From contig NZ_SBII01000001.1 in assembly GCF_004028155.1 (NCBI RefSeq), positions 62,001 to 126,000 of the forward strand: a DNA stretch of 64,000 nt, given 5' to 3'. A model generated the notes under the pieces. It searched no databases and had not been told where the DNA came from. It worked only from the letters and a program-made list of their open reading frames with translations. The position numbers and the translations under genes were made by a program. This DNA is from Flavobacterium cerinum. GTDB lineage: Bacteria; Bacteroidota; Bacteroidia; Flavobacteriales; Flavobacteriaceae. This document shows positions 63,993-64,000 of the stretch, piece by piece (the stretch's first letter is position 1; every line of letters begins with the position of its first letter).

Positions 63993-64000
63993 CAAATTTA
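63993..64000 (-). promoter_or_regulatory. Candidate -7 element of the efflux operon
   Basis: Read on the - strand this is TAAATTTG, matching TAnnTTTG, at the very end of the window. The -33 part would lie outside. Confidence 0.5.

Overview
The window comes from a low-GC member of the Bacteroidota, almost certainly a gliding Flavobacterium or a close relative. The evidence is a sprCDBF-type operon for a SprB-like gliding adhesin with type IX secretion (T9SS) type B sorting domains, PorP/SprF-family proteins, many short -7 elements of the Bacteroidota form TAnnTTTG, a stand-alone 347-residue NuoG, and a TonB-dependent receptor with an N-terminal carboxypeptidase-regulatory-like domain. No tRNA, rRNA, insertion sequence, prophage or CRISPR array was seen.

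Layout. (1) 86-27182, + strand: two giant secreted proteins, each followed by a PorP/SprF-family outer-membrane protein. These are a 2494-residue Ig-repeat protein, a PorP/SprF barrel with a long charged extension and a SPOR-like end, a 5527-residue SprB-like adhesin, and SprF. The order matches sprC-sprD-sprB-sprF of F. johnsoniae. Both giants are built from long in-frame tandem repeats: about 756 bp in the first gene and exactly 741 bp in sprB. (2) 27537-29871, - strand: cytochrome bd oxidase, cydA-cydB. (3) 29992-31703, - strand: a polymerase V-type pair in the order umuC-umuD, divergent from a short-chain dehydrogenase (31837-32589, +). (4) 32662-45641, - strand: a complete 14-gene complex I operon, nuoA to nuoN, with separate nuoC and nuoD and a short nuoG. 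(5) 45929-52938: single genes for a cold-shock protein, an outer-membrane barrel, an unrecognised 182-residue protein, AspRS, a lipoprotein, two tandem TlpA-like thiol oxidoreductases and a MORN-like secreted protein. (6) 52994-57395, - strand: an apparent iron-siderophore uptake operon (TonB receptor, DUF4198 protein, PepSY membrane protein). (7) 57676-63955, - strand: a four-gene efflux operon (TetR regulator, TolC-like channel, membrane-fusion protein, RND pump) with a perfect inverted-repeat operator candidate in front.

How the genes work together. The spr block should make and export surface adhesins that the gliding motor moves; each giant cargo is followed by a candidate cognate PorP/SprF protein. 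The nuo and cyd operons cover the entry and the low-oxygen exit of the respiratory chain. The siderophore and RND operons are envelope transport systems with visible promoter and operator candidates.

The least explained features are the SPOR-like extension on the second gene, the recently homogenised 741-bp repeats in sprB, strong hairpins inside two operons (sprB/sprF and TonB receptor/DUF4198), and a perfect TTGTATATACAA palindrome between umuC and the dehydrogenase gene. No wholly new multi-gene system could be shown from the sequence alone.
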